Of a DNA stretch of 64,000 bases, positions 17,265-25,674 are shown one piece after another; positions within the stretch are counted from its first letter, which is position 1; every line of letters begins with the position of its first letter. This DNA comes from Lachnospiraceae bacterium (GTDB lineage: Bacteria; Bacillota; Clostridia; Lachnospirales; Lachnospiraceae), in contig JAKSPD010000002.1 in NCBI GenBank assembly GCA_024405115.1, positions 1 through 64,000 on the forward strand, in the 5' to 3' direction. The notes under the pieces are model-generated. The model saw only the letters and a list, made by a program, of their open reading frames with translations. It was not told the DNA's origin and searched no databases. Both the position numbers and the translations under genes were made by a program.

Positions 17265-18236
17265 TCAGATTTCCCAATCCGGGATTCCGTTGTACCAGGA
17301 CTTAAATGGCTTTGCTATAGCTTCTGATACGTAGCAGGTTCCCTTTCCAAGTCTGAATATAGATGCCGGGCACTCCATGCTGATAGGGCCGTAAAGTTCA
17401 ATTCTTGAAATCATTCTCTGCCATGAATCACCAGCCTGGTTATTAAGGATTGAGTGTACTTCAAATCTTTCCCTTGCATTCATAACGTCTCTCGGTCCGA
17501 TGGTTGCAGCCCTCGGAGGAACTGCCCATACATCACCTGATGCTCCCATGGGGCTGAATAGTGAATTTTCTGCAATTGTAAGAGGAGTTTCGGTAACAAG
17601 TCCTGATCCGATCTTCAGGAACTCTTCAAGTGAATCGGCAGCAAACTCTTCTGTTCCGGGATCAACAAATGCCGTGTGTCCCGGCCAGCCGGTTGCTGAA
17701 TAGATAACATCCGCTCCGCCGTCACCGCACTCTTCAATTATGGAAGAATAAACCCCGCGTCCTTTGTTTTCGTTTGTATGATAATGCCAATGGCTGATAT
17801 CGGGACGAAGGTCTTCTCTTATCTTCATATAGAAATGATTAACAAATGAATACCCAAGTCCTGCACCATAGGTGATGGGGGCAACGTTTCCGTCTTCATC
17901 AGCCCACTCATCCATTGCGAATGCATGAACGTTACGGCAGTTTACATTATTACGGTTGATCATTTCTGCAACAACGGAATACTCCTCCGGATCCTGATTG
18001 GGGCAGATAAATGTGAACGGCTTATCTTCCACGTCTGAAAGATAGATTCTATGGAAAAGATCAGCTGCCATTATTGAATAAGGCTGAAGTGTGATCTTTA
18101 CGGAGAAGCCGTTCTCGTTTGTATACTCCATATCCTCACGTTTGATGTTCCTGATTCTCTCAAGCTCCTCAAGGGGAAGATTGCAGTTTGGAAGGAACGA
18201 AGCAGGTTTAAACCTGAATTCATCATAAAGTCCCAT
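17265..18236 (-). CDS. Glucosamine-6-phosphate deaminase-like protein (NagB family, type A copy 2)
   Basis: The start at 18236 is chosen because AGAGAGG precedes it and the protein then has exactly the 323 residues of its paralog at 10320-11291; an upstream start in frame would add 20 unrelated residues. The NagB-type motifs are AFAMDEWADEDG and TGWPGHTAFVDP, again with Pro at the position of Asp141 of E. coli NagB. It is flanked by hairpins on both sides, so it is probably monocistronic. Why two close type A copies are kept 6 kb apart is unclear; different regulation is a simple explanation. Confidence 0.72.
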   Translation of the reverse strand: MGLYDEFRFKPASFLPNCNLPLEELERIRNIKREDMEYTNENGFSVKITLQPYSIMAADLFHRIYLSDVEDKPFTFICPNQDPEEYSVVAEMINRNNVNCRNVHAFAMDEWADEDGNVAPITYGAGLGYSFVNHFYMKIREDLRPDISHWHYHTNENKGRGVYSSIIEECGDGGADVIYSATGWPGHTAFVDPGTEEFAADSLEEFLKIGSGLVTETPLTIAENSLFSPMGASGDVWAVPPRAATIGPRDVMNARERFEVHSILNNQAGDSWQRMISRIELYGPISMECPASIFRLGKGTCYVSEAIAKPFKSWYNGIPDWEI

Positions 18237-18352
18237 AATAAATACCTCTCTAAAATAATTAGGCATATGCCATACAAATAATGTTAGTACAACCAATATT
18301 GTATGTGAATACGTTTTTGTATTATCTAAAAATTAAAATCAAACAAATGTAT

Positions 18353-18385
18353 AAAACCAGCGGCAGATAAACCGCCGCCAGTTTT
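18353..18385 (-). terminator. Terminator of the paired nagB-like operon
   Basis: AAAACCAGCGGC (18353-18364) pairs with GCCGCCAGTTTT (18374-18385), with two G-U wobbles in the transcript. It lies just after the stop at 18394, and a T-run follows on the minus strand. Confidence 0.7.
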
Positions 18386-18393
18386 AAATATCA

Positions 18394-19335
18394 TTAAAAC
18401 TCTACAAGGTCCATCGGCTCAATGGGACGAGCCATCTGCTCTGAAACGTACATGGTTCCCTTTGTGAGCTGGTAAAGTGATGCAGGAACTTCCTTGCATA
18501 CCGGTCCGTAAAGCTGAAGCCTTGAAATCATTCTTTCCCAGGAGCTGTACATTGCAGGACCCATGCAGAATCCGAGGTCATGCCTCTCAAGATGATCACG
18601 TGCGTGCATTACGTCTCTTGGTCCGATGGATACTGAATATCTGGGCGTATGCCAGATATCACCGCTCCAGCAGGTCGAGTTCTGGGCAACAGTGAGCCTT
18701 GTGTTATCAACATAGCCTGCCTTAAGCTCCATGAACTCCTCGAGTGTGTCAGCCTTAAAGGCATTGATGCCGGGATCAATGAATGCAGTGTGTCCCACCC
18801 AGCCTGTAGCAGAAATGATAAGGTCTGCTCCGCCGTCTCCTGTCTCATCAATGAGATCTGAATAATAAGGAAGGTTCTCATTAGTATAGTAGTGAATCTG
18901 GTCAAGACGGGGTCTTAAGTCCTCACGGAAGCTCAAATAGAACTCGCGAATGAAATGTCCGCCTAAAGACTGATCCCATTCAATGGGGCATACGTTGCCT
19001 TCCTCGTCAGCCCATTCATCCATACAGAAGGCATGTATGTTTCGTCCGCTTACATTGAAACGGTTGCACATTTCAACTGCTGACGTATACACATTCCTCC
19101 AGGAGTTCGGGAAAACGATGACGGTCTTCTTATCTTCTACATCAGACTTCCAGATAAAATAGAATAACTGTGTCGCAATCGCGCTCTCCGGATGGGGAAC
19201 AATTTTAATCGAGTAACCATTTTCGTTGGTAATTTCCATGTCCTCCCTGCGGATGTTACGGCAATACTCCAGTACAAGCTTATCCTTTACAGGGAACCAG
19301 TCCGGTACTTCAAAATCAAATAAACGTCTGTTCAT
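18394..19335 (-). CDS. NagB-family protein, type B copy 1 (keeps GH motif)
   Basis: The start at 19335 follows AGGAGG and gives 313 residues, identical in length to the type B paralog at 20383-21324. It has AFCMDEWADEEG for the first catalytic Asp and TGWVGHTAFIDP with the catalytic His. The upstream type C gene stops one base before this ATG, so its ribosome site lies inside the partner's last codons and translation is coupled. It is the distal gene of a four-gene operon C2-B2-C1-B1. An enzymatic role on a hexosamine-like phosphate is inferred only from family membership. Confidence 0.68.
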   Translation of the reverse strand: MNRRLFDFEVPDWFPVKDKLVLEYCRNIRREDMEITNENGYSIKIVPHPESAIATQLFYFIWKSDVEDKKTVIVFPNSWRNVYTSAVEMCNRFNVSGRNIHAFCMDEWADEEGNVCPIEWDQSLGGHFIREFYLSFREDLRPRLDQIHYYTNENLPYYSDLIDETGDGGADLIISATGWVGHTAFIDPGINAFKADTLEEFMELKAGYVDNTRLTVAQNSTCWSGDIWHTPRYSVSIGPRDVMHARDHLERHDLGFCMGPAMYSSWERMISRLQLYGPVCKEVPASLYQLTKGTMYVSEQMARPIEPMDLVEF

Positions 19336-19336
19336 C

Positions 19337-20320
19337 TTATCTGCCTCCTTCTGCCCTGCGGATTGACTCAATCTTTTCCGGTAACCAGTCAAGGTCTACC
19401 GGATATGCCACCTTCTTCGCAACTGTTGCGCTTACAAAGCAGGTACCGGGAAGTGTACGTAAAAGGGCGCCCGGGTTCTTCGGACATACGGGTCCGAACA
19501 TAGCAAGCTTAATTGCGGCAATCTGTAAATTCTGTGCACCGTCACATGAGCTTAAGTAGTTGAAGCACAGTGTAAGCTTTGCTGCCTTAAGGTCTTTTGG
19601 TCCAAGTGTGGCACTGCAGGGAGGCACGCTTGAGATGTCACCGCTGCAGCCGAACATTCCGCGAAGGCTGTCCATGCAGAGCTGCTCCATTGAAGGAGTG
19701 ACAATGCGGCATCCCAGAGTTTCATATTCTTCCATTGAATCTGCAGTAAAGCTTTCAGCATCGATATTACGTATTCCGTTCCAGCTGAAATCAGTATAAA
19801 TGACATCCGCACCGCCGTATGAGGCAATAAGGTCACCATATTTTTCGACATTTTCCGTTGTCCAGAAATGAATCTGCTCCATCGGCATACGGAGTTCAGG
19901 ATTAAGTCTTCCATAGAAATACTTCATCCACTGACCCGACCTTGAATACGGGCTCTGCCAGGGAGCAACCTCTCCCTTTTTATTTGCATACTCGTCAAAG
20001 AAAAATACCTCGACGTTTTTGCAGCTTACATTATACTTATTGAGGTTTTCAACCGCACTGATGAAGACCGGGTTTTCAGGGCTTGAGAATACAATGACGA
20101 TTTTTTCATTTTTCATGTTTGCCATGTTGATTCTCTGGAAGATGTCAACTGCATAATAGTTCCTGCAGTCCCATACCACCTTCAGTTCGAATTCAGGGTT
20201 CTCAAAGTTATTTCCCTGTACCTCGTTTATGTCCATAAGCATTACCTTATCGAGAACATCCTGATCTGCAAAGGGCGTCCATGGTGCAGGCTTAAAGGAC
20301 CATTTTGTTGTAAAAGACAT
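19337..20320 (-). CDS. NagB-family protein, type C copy 1 (catalytic His lost)
   Basis: The 327-residue protein is clearly homologous to the neighbouring type A and B proteins: NVEVFFFDEYANKKGEVAP (FDE 108-110) matches the MDE motif. However, the segment equivalent to GWPGHTAFVDP reads SWNGIRNIDAESF (Ile183 in the His position), so the catalytic His is absent. It precedes its type B partner with one intervening base. It could be a non-catalytic subunit in a B-C heteromer or an enzyme with changed chemistry. Confidence 0.65.
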   Translation of the reverse strand: MSFTTKWSFKPAPWTPFADQDVLDKVMLMDINEVQGNNFENPEFELKVVWDCRNYYAVDIFQRINMANMKNEKIVIVFSSPENPVFISAVENLNKYNVSCKNVEVFFFDEYANKKGEVAPWQSPYSRSGQWMKYFYGRLNPELRMPMEQIHFWTTENVEKYGDLIASYGGADVIYTDFSWNGIRNIDAESFTADSMEEYETLGCRIVTPSMEQLCMDSLRGMFGCSGDISSVPPCSATLGPKDLKAAKLTLCFNYLSSCDGAQNLQIAAIKLAMFGPVCPKNPGALLRTLPGTCFVSATVAKKVAYPVDLDWLPEKIESIRRAEGGR

Positions 20321-20346
20321 AACTCTCCTTTCTTATACGGAAACGA

Positions 20347-20363
20347 CGGCAGTATATCTGCCG
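20347..20363. other. Hairpin between the two nagB-like pairs
   Basis: CGGCAG-TATAT-CTGCCG lies in the 62-base gap between type B copy 2 and type C copy 1. It lacks a T-run and may stabilise or process the transcript. Confidence 0.4.
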
Positions 20364-20382
20364 CCATTTCAAACAGTGACGA

Positions 20383-21324
20383 TTAGAAATCAATAAGGTC
20401 CATGGGTTCAATGGGTCTTGCCATGTTTTCTGATACATACATGGTACCCTTTGTGAGCTGGTAAAGTGAAGCTGGAACTTCCTTGCATACCGGTCCATAG
20501 AGCTGGAGACGTGAAATCATCCTCTCCCATGATGAGTACATAGCGTTACCCATGCAGAATCCAAGATCATGCCTCTCAAGATGGTCACGTGCATGCATAA
20601 CATCACGTGGTCCGATTGAAACTGAATAAGCTCCTGTGTGCCAGAAGTCACCGTTCTTGCCTGTTGAGTTCTGAAGTACGGTAAGGCGGCAGTTCTCTAC
20701 AAAACCGGCCTTCTTCTCCATGAACTCCTCAAGGGTATCAGCCTTGAAGGGGTTAACGTCAGGATCAACAAAAGCGGTATGCCCTACCCAGCCGGTTGCT
20801 GAGATTATAAGGTCTGCGCCACCGTCTCCACACTCATCAATAAGGTCTGAATAAATGGGAAGGTTCTTGTTTGTATAGTAGTTGATATGTGAAAGCGGAG
20901 GTCTTAAATCCTCACGGAAGCTCATATAGAACTCGCTTAAGAAGTGATATCCAAGTGAACCTGTCCAGGTGATGGGAGCAACATTGCCATCTTTATCTGC
21001 ATACTCATCCATGCAGAAGCAGTAAAGGTTACGGGCATTTACGTTAAACTCATTACACATCTGAACGGCAGCAGTGTATACGTTTCTCCATGAGTTAGGG
21101 AATACTATGACCGTCTTCTTGTCCTCAACATCAGATCTCCAGATCCAGTTGAAAAGTTCTGTGGCGATTGCACTTTCCGGATGGGGAACTATGCGGATGC
21201 AGTATCCGTTTTCGTTTGTGAATTCCATTTCCTCCCTGCGGATGTTGCGGCAGTACTCAAGAACTTCCTTGTCCTTTACCGGGAACCAGGACGGAACACC
21301 AAAATCGAATAACTTTCTGTTCAT
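20383..21324 (-). CDS. NagB-family protein, type B copy 2 (keeps GH motif)
   Basis: The 313-residue protein carries YCFCMDEYADKDG (MDE 105-107) and TGWVGHTAFVDP (GH 181-182), so it keeps the first Asp and the His of the NagB site. The Asp141 position of E. coli NagB is Val here. The ATG directly follows the TAA of the type C gene upstream, whose end contains AAGGAGGA as ribosome site. It is closely similar to type B copy 1, showing that the C-B gene pair was duplicated as a unit. Confidence 0.68.
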   Translation of the reverse strand: MNRKLFDFGVPSWFPVKDKEVLEYCRNIRREEMEFTNENGYCIRIVPHPESAIATELFNWIWRSDVEDKKTVIVFPNSWRNVYTAAVQMCNEFNVNARNLYCFCMDEYADKDGNVAPITWTGSLGYHFLSEFYMSFREDLRPPLSHINYYTNKNLPIYSDLIDECGDGGADLIISATGWVGHTAFVDPDVNPFKADTLEEFMEKKAGFVENCRLTVLQNSTGKNGDFWHTGAYSVSIGPRDVMHARDHLERHDLGFCMGNAMYSSWERMISRLQLYGPVCKEVPASLYQLTKGTMYVSENMARPIEPMDLIDF

Positions 21325-22317
21325 TTATTTATCCTCCTTCCCTGATTCAGCCTTACGGATGCTTTCAATGGCCTCACCGAGCCAGTCAGCGTCAACGGGA
21401 TATGCAGTGGGTGCCTGAAGTGTGGATGAAATGTAAGTCTTTCCAGGGCAGAGACGTAGTATCGAGCCTGGATTTTCAGGGCACACAGGTCCAAATACAG
21501 CGAGCTGAAGAGCCGGCTTCTGAAGATTCTTTGTTCCGTCACATGAAGTAAGGAATTCGAAATCCATATGAAGCTTTGCGGCCTTTATGTCTTTGGGTCC
21601 GAGTGTTACCGCACAGGTGGGAACAAGTGCAATATCTCCCGATGCACCGAACATTCCGCGAAGCGACTCAAGGCAGGTCTGATCCTCTGTAAGTGTGATA
21701 TGACGTGAACCCATCTGAAGGAACTCTTCCATGGATGCTGCCGGGAAGGTCTCCGCATCGATGAAACGAAGTCCCGACCATGTACCGTTGGTATAGATGA
21801 TATCTGCTCCGCCGTACGAAGCGAGAAGTTCTGAATAGGTGTCGGTATTTTCCTTTGTCCAGAAGTGGATCTGCTCCATGGGCATACGAAGCTCGGGATT
21901 GAGTCTTCCGTAGAAGTACTTCATCCACTGGCCTGACTTTGAGAAAGCGCTCTCATAAGGAGCAACATTTCCCTCTTCATTTGCAAACTCATCAAAGAAG
22001 AATACTTCAACGTTCCTGCAGCTTACGCTGTACTTGTTAAGGCACTCGACAACGCTCATGAACACATGGTTCTCGGGAGAAGCGAAAACGATGTTGATCT
22101 TTTCGTTATTTACCATTGACATGCGAATACGCTGGAAAAGATCTACCGCATAGTAGTTTCTTGCATCCCATACGCATTTTACGCTGTAATCGGGATTTTC
22201 AAATGTCTTTCCCTCTGCCTCATGGAAGTCCTTGAGCATTACTTCATCAAGAACATCCGCATCCTGGAACTTAAACCAGGGACCCGGTCTGTCGACCCAG
22301 GTACTTGTAAATGCCAT
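21325..22317 (-). CDS. NagB-family protein, type C copy 2 (catalytic His lost)
   Basis: The start at 22317 is preferred over 22362 because GGAGG precedes it and the N-terminus (MAFTSTWVDRPGPWFKF) then aligns with copy 1. The 330-residue product has VEVFFFDEFANEEG, but WSGLRFIDAETF in place of the GHTAF motif, so it too lacks the catalytic His. It is the first gene of the C2-B2-C1-B1 operon and is divergent from an AraC-type regulator gene. Confidence 0.66.
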   Translation of the reverse strand: MAFTSTWVDRPGPWFKFQDADVLDEVMLKDFHEAEGKTFENPDYSVKCVWDARNYYAVDLFQRIRMSMVNNEKINIVFASPENHVFMSVVECLNKYSVSCRNVEVFFFDEFANEEGNVAPYESAFSKSGQWMKYFYGRLNPELRMPMEQIHFWTKENTDTYSELLASYGGADIIYTNGTWSGLRFIDAETFPAASMEEFLQMGSRHITLTEDQTCLESLRGMFGASGDIALVPTCAVTLGPKDIKAAKLHMDFEFLTSCDGTKNLQKPALQLAVFGPVCPENPGSILRLCPGKTYISSTLQAPTAYPVDADWLGEAIESIRKAESGKEDK

Positions 22318-22359
22318 AAATTCAACCTCCAAATAATAATCGCTGTTAAGCATTGACCT

Positions 22360-22401
22360 CACGGGTCTTTTCTTTATTATACACTATGTCTGTTTCCCGT
22401 G
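22360..22401. promoter_or_regulatory. Promoter and dyad of the paired nagB-like operon
   Basis: A perfect minus-strand TATAAT (22376-22381) has no good -35. It is framed by the inverted repeat CACGGG (22360-22365) and CCCGTG (22396-22401). The arrangement fits regulated initiation, perhaps by the divergent AraC protein. Further upstream, a minus-strand TTTGTTTTATTA is shared with the region before the kinase operon. Confidence 0.45.
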
Positions 22402-22462
22402 ATATGATTTTGTGACACATATTTACGATTTTGTTTAATAAAACAAAGTTAAAATATTATAT

Positions 22463-22490
22463 TTGCAAATTCCGCGATCTGCTTTATAAT
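22463..22490 (+). promoter_or_regulatory. Promoter of the araC-like gene (copy 1)
   Basis: TTGCAA (22463-22468), a 16-bp spacer and TATAAT (22485-22490) precede the regulator start by about 46 bases. Confidence 0.6.
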
Positions 22491-22536
22491 CTTGAAAAAG
22501 GCATTTCAACACGAACTTACATCAGGAGCAGATAAT

Positions 22537-23433
22537 ATGGCTTTTAATTATGCATACAGTAAATACCCTCTCTCACGCGTTGTATCGATCGAGGCAATCG
22601 TAAGCGCAGACGACGTTGTCGGCATTATGATACCTCACTTTCCTCATGTTCATAAAGATGCGTGGGAGCTTGTTTTATGTATTGAAGACAGCTGCAAAGT
22701 CATGTGCCGCGGCGAATGGGCAGAGCTTTCCCCGGAGGAGGCTTATTTCATAAGGCCCGGAGTATATCATGACATCAGTCTGCCGTCCGAAGCCTCACGT
22801 GCTTTTATCATTTCCTTCTGCTGTTCCGGAAGCTCAAACATCATCCCTCTTGAAAACAGAATGGTGAAAATGAGCGCAAATGAGCTTGCGATCATCGATC
22901 AGATCAAAAATGAACTGGAGCTTGCTTTTCTCATTACTACGGAACGCATCCGCCTCAGGACTTTCACACCTTCCGAAGCATCGCCTCTGGGTGCCGAACA
23001 GATGATCTGCAATTTTCTTGAGCAGCTCATCGTATCGTTCCTGCGCAGTCTTACGATGGTAAACGGAGTCGTGACTGACTCCGAAGGCTTTAAAAAAGCC
23101 GTTCACAATTATCTTGTGGAGCAGGTCAACGATTATATCAACAACCATCTTAACGAGAATATTACCGTTGAAAAGATTGCCGAGCACTTCCACTATTCCC
23201 GTTCGCGGCTTTCCACACTGTATAAAAAAGCTTCGGGAAAAGGCATCAACGAATACATTACCGATCAGAGGATCGGATTTGCCAAGTATCTTTTCAAAAA
23301 TGAATCCAGCAGCATTTCGCTGGTATCCGAGAAGGCCGGTTTTTCATCACCGCAGTACTTTTCGCATGTATTTCTTTCGCAGTGCGGGATAACGCCTACC
23401 GAATACCTTAAGACCATAAAAAACGAAAAATAG
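22537..23433 (+). CDS. AraC-family transcriptional regulator with cupin domain (copy 1)
   Basis: The start at 22537 is chosen for its AGGAG ribosome site, since the longer frame would begin at TTG within the predicted transcript start. The 298-residue protein has an N-terminal cupin-like sensing domain (MIPHFPHVHKDAWELVLCIE; later IRPGVYHDISL) and a C-terminal AraC domain: the first helix-turn-helix is in ITVEKIAEHFHYSRSRLSTLYKK and the second ends in GFSSPQYFSHVF. It is divergent from the paired nagB-like operon, its likely target. A close paralog is encoded at 40840-41742. Confidence 0.88.
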   Translation: MAFNYAYSKYPLSRVVSIEAIVSADDVVGIMIPHFPHVHKDAWELVLCIEDSCKVMCRGEWAELSPEEAYFIRPGVYHDISLPSEASRAFIISFCCSGSSNIIPLENRMVKMSANELAIIDQIKNELELAFLITTERIRLRTFTPSEASPLGAEQMICNFLEQLIVSFLRSLTMVNGVVTDSEGFKKAVHNYLVEQVNDYINNHLNENITVEKIAEHFHYSRSRLSTLYKKASGKGINEYITDQRIGFAKYLFKNESSSISLVSEKAGFSSPQYFSHVFLSQCGITPTEYLKTIKNEK

Positions 23434-23470
23434 GAGGCATAAGAACCGCACTCAAGTACAATTGACGCAG

Positions 23471-23500
23471 ACTGCTCCGCCCTATACAGAGCGGAGCAGT
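23471..23500. other. Hairpin between convergent genes
   Basis: The 10-bp arms ACTGCTCCGC and GCGGAGCAGT enclose a 10-base loop between the araC-like and vapC-like stops. There is no T-run, so it is at best a weak bidirectional terminator. Confidence 0.45.
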
Positions 23501-23536
23501 TGACTGAAAAGGTTTGTGATCCGGAAGGCCTCGGCA

Positions 23537-23950
23537 CTACAGCACAATATCTTCTGTCCAGTCCTCTATTCTCAGGCCTTCGATGCGCGAAAATTCTTTT
23601 GTATTATGTGTGATAAGAACACCATCCTTGCTGATGACCGTTGCCGCTGTCATAAGATCATTCGGGCCGATCACCATGCCCTTTTTTTCAAGATCTTCCC
23701 GTATTTTTCCGTAAGCCTCCGTACAGCACTCATCAAAGCCTTCCGTATGGAACGCATCCATAAATTTTCTGTACAGGCGGATGGTTTTCGTATAATCAGC
23801 TGATTTTCTTGCCCCGTACTCAATTTCCGCACGAACCACGGAAGGGATCACAATAGACTGGGATGGCACACCCATCAAATGTTCACGAATTTCCGGATAT
23901 TTCTTTTTCAAAAAGTATATGATAATGTTTGTGTCAAGGAAATATCTCAT
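23537..23950 (-). CDS. vapC: PIN-domain toxin, VapC type
   Basis: The 137-residue protein is a PIN-domain ribonuclease, the toxin of a type II toxin-antitoxin pair. The acidic site is visible: Asp6 in FLDTN, Glu42 in VVRAEIEYG and Asp98 in IGPNDLMTAA, with Asn116 in THNTKEF as usual for VapC. Its start overlaps the antitoxin stop by four bases (ATGA). VapC toxins cleave tRNA or rRNA; the target here is unknown. Confidence 0.88.
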   Translation of the reverse strand: MRYFLDTNIIIYFLKKKYPEIREHLMGVPSQSIVIPSVVRAEIEYGARKSADYTKTIRLYRKFMDAFHTEGFDECCTEAYGKIREDLEKKGMVIGPNDLMTAATVISKDGVLITHNTKEFSRIEGLRIEDWTEDIVL

Positions 23951-24234
23951 AACTCCATCCTTTCAGAATCACCGGAGAAGGAAAGCTCGCCGGGGATCTC
24001 CATTCCGGAGAAGGTATCCGCACCAAACATATCAAAAAAGCCTTCGGGGTAGGTATAAGAATAGTCTCCGGAAATCTCGGCTTCAATACTGCATGGAAAT
24101 TTCTTTTTAGCCACAGACTGCCGCATGAACATATTGAGGGCTGTTGAGAGACTCATTCCCATAGACTCATACAGTCTGGATGCTTCTTTCTTTAATTTTT
24201 CATCTGTTCTGAATGTGATAGTGGTATCTGCCAT
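23947..24234 (-). CDS. RelB/DinJ-like ribbon-helix-helix antitoxin
   Basis: The 95-residue protein starts like RelB/DinJ antitoxins (TTITFRTDEKLKKEASRLYESMGMSL), a ribbon-helix-helix DNA-binding and dimerisation domain, followed by an acidic C-terminal tail expected to bind the toxin. It precedes the PIN toxin with a four-base overlap. RelB/DinJ antitoxins more commonly pair with RelE or YafQ toxins, so this is a mixed pair. A palindrome covers its promoter, consistent with autoregulation. Confidence 0.82.
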   Translation of the reverse strand: MADTTITFRTDEKLKKEASRLYESMGMSLSTALNMFMRQSVAKKKFPCSIEAEISGDYSYTYPEGFFDMFGADTFSGMEIPGELSFSGDSERMEL

Positions 24235-24251
24235 ATCTTCACCTCCCGTTG

Positions 24252-24285
24252 TTTACAATGTAGCACAATATATAAACATTGTAAA
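24252..24285 (-). promoter_or_regulatory. Toxin-antitoxin promoter with overlapping palindromic operator
   Basis: TTTACAATG (24252-24260) and CATTGTAAA (24277-24285) form a perfect 9-bp inverted repeat. On the minus strand one arm contains the -35 TTTACA and the other the -10 TACATT, 17 bp apart. Binding of the antitoxin would block the promoter. Confidence 0.7.
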
Positions 24286-24526
24286 TACACCAAGCTGAAT
24301 GGAAATATGAAAGCACGCGACCGGTTTGCCCCACTTCGAGCCAGCAGGCCTTTTTCCTGCAACTTCTTACTCTGTATCTCTTTTGTTAGCCAATCCGTCA
24401 GCAACCGTGCTCATTTTTTCAGTATTACTGTTTTATGAACACTGCTCTAAGCGATCATATTTTTACTTTTTTCAAAAATGATTTTGTTCGAATGAGCGTT
24501 TATTATGCTTGTTTTCTTTTTCATTA

Positions 24527-25102
24527 TCAGCCTCTGATCCGGGCTTTTTCGTAAACAGTGATATCCTGCTCGAGCAGCCGCATGATGGTAAGCTCGTCTT
24601 CTGCGTCCGCAAGTGCATTATGGACCTCGCAGTAACATCTTTGGCCGGAAAGCATTCGGTAGATGGATTCGGCGCCGTAGCCTCCCTGAAGTCTTCCCGT
24701 GCGGCAGCAGGGCATGCTGTCCGGGATGGAGTGATTGTACTGCCTGTAGGCGGCGATCTTTATGATGTCAAACCAACTGTATGTCTGAAGCTCCGGAAGA
24801 TGCGAATGGTCAAACTTTGCGTTATATGCAAAAACATCGTCCACACCGTATCCACTTAATAGGCGGATGACCTCTGACATGGCTTCCCGTCTATTAAGTA
24901 CGACATCGGCTTTTGCTCTTTCACAGCTCAGCTGCAGACTGAACATAGCGGGCTTTCTGCACTCGGGAGTAAGGATCAGGTACTGCCTGTCCAACAGCCG
25001 GAATTCCTTTGGGTCTGCAATCACGGTGCCGATAGATATCACCTCGTCATCATAATTTGTCTCTGTGTCGATCACGGCGATCGGCTTGTCATTTGTCAGC
25101 AT
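24527..25102 (-). CDS. DEDDh 3'-5' exonuclease (DnaQ-like)
   Basis: The 191-residue protein has the exonuclease motifs in order: Exo I VIDTET (Asp12, Glu14), Exo II NAKFDHSHL (Asp98) and Exo III EVHNALADAEDEL (His161, Asp166). This defines a DEDDh nuclease like DnaQ or RNase T. Three extra Cys between Exo II and III (CC at 132-133, C156) are not part of the site. It stands alone beside the hairpin repeat array, and the 24286-24526 gap downstream of it shows nothing I recognise. Its cellular role is unknown. Confidence 0.82.
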   Translation of the reverse strand: MLTNDKPIAVIDTETNYDDEVISIGTVIADPKEFRLLDRQYLILTPECRKPAMFSLQLSCERAKADVVLNRREAMSEVIRLLSGYGVDDVFAYNAKFDHSHLPELQTYSWFDIIKIAAYRQYNHSIPDSMPCCRTGRLQGGYGAESIYRMLSGQRCYCEVHNALADAEDELTIMRLLEQDITVYEKARIRG

Positions 25103-25203
25103 GTTTGGTTCTTTCCTATCTGGCGTAGTTTCTCCATTGGTTCTTTATCAGAATCAGCCTGACGAACATAAGCTTCCGGGCAGTCCGTTCCGTTTTTTTT
25201 GAC

Positions 25204-25509
25204 AGTTCTATAGTGGGACGTTTGGATATTTTTGCCATTGTCCCACTACTTGTAATGGGACTTCTGCCCTTTTCTTTCATTGTCCCACTACATGATATCA
25301 TAATTCGATACGTTTTCAGCGCTTTTATAGTGGGACTATCTTAACTTTCAGCTTTTGTCCCACTATTTTAACTGTTTTTTTTGACATTTTCTGGTAGTTC
25401 TATAATGGGACGTTCGGATATTTTTGCCATTGTCCCACTACTTGTAATGGGACTTCTGCCCTTTTCTTCCATTGTCCCACTACATGATATCATAATTCGA
25501 TACGTTTCC
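25204..25509. repeat. Palindromic hairpin array with a 114-bp direct repeat
   Basis: Two copies of a 114-bp sequence (25204-25317 and 25396-25509) differ at four positions. Each contains two hairpins with arms related to TAGTGGGAC/GTCCCACTA; the 78-bp spacer contains a fifth (ATAGTGGGAC 25327-25336, GTCCCACTAT 25357-25366). Both copies are preceded by a GTTTTTTTTGACA tract. No convincing gene covers the array. It resembles REP/BIME-type repeats; its relation to the nearby Y1 transposase is only a possibility. Confidence 0.75.
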
Positions 25510-25674
25510 GATGGTAAATGCTATGAGAATGCTTTTAATACGTAGTTGCTGAAGTGCGCTTAGAGTTTTTTATTACTTACGGAGTAAACAGGAGAATGTG
25601 AAGCTGTCACGCCATCGTTTGCCGGGATAATAATTGATGATTACAAACGAAGAATTATTTGATAATATATTATG

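Noticed and set aside
23471..23500. Strong terminator between araC-like and vapC-like genes
   Set aside because: The hairpin is stable but neither side has a T-run, so it is listed only as a hairpin.
25116..25301. 61-codon frame through the hairpin array with SGTM repeats
   Set aside because: It is made of the palindromic repeats. Differences between the two DNA copies change residues without any sign of coding constraint, and no good ribosome site is present.
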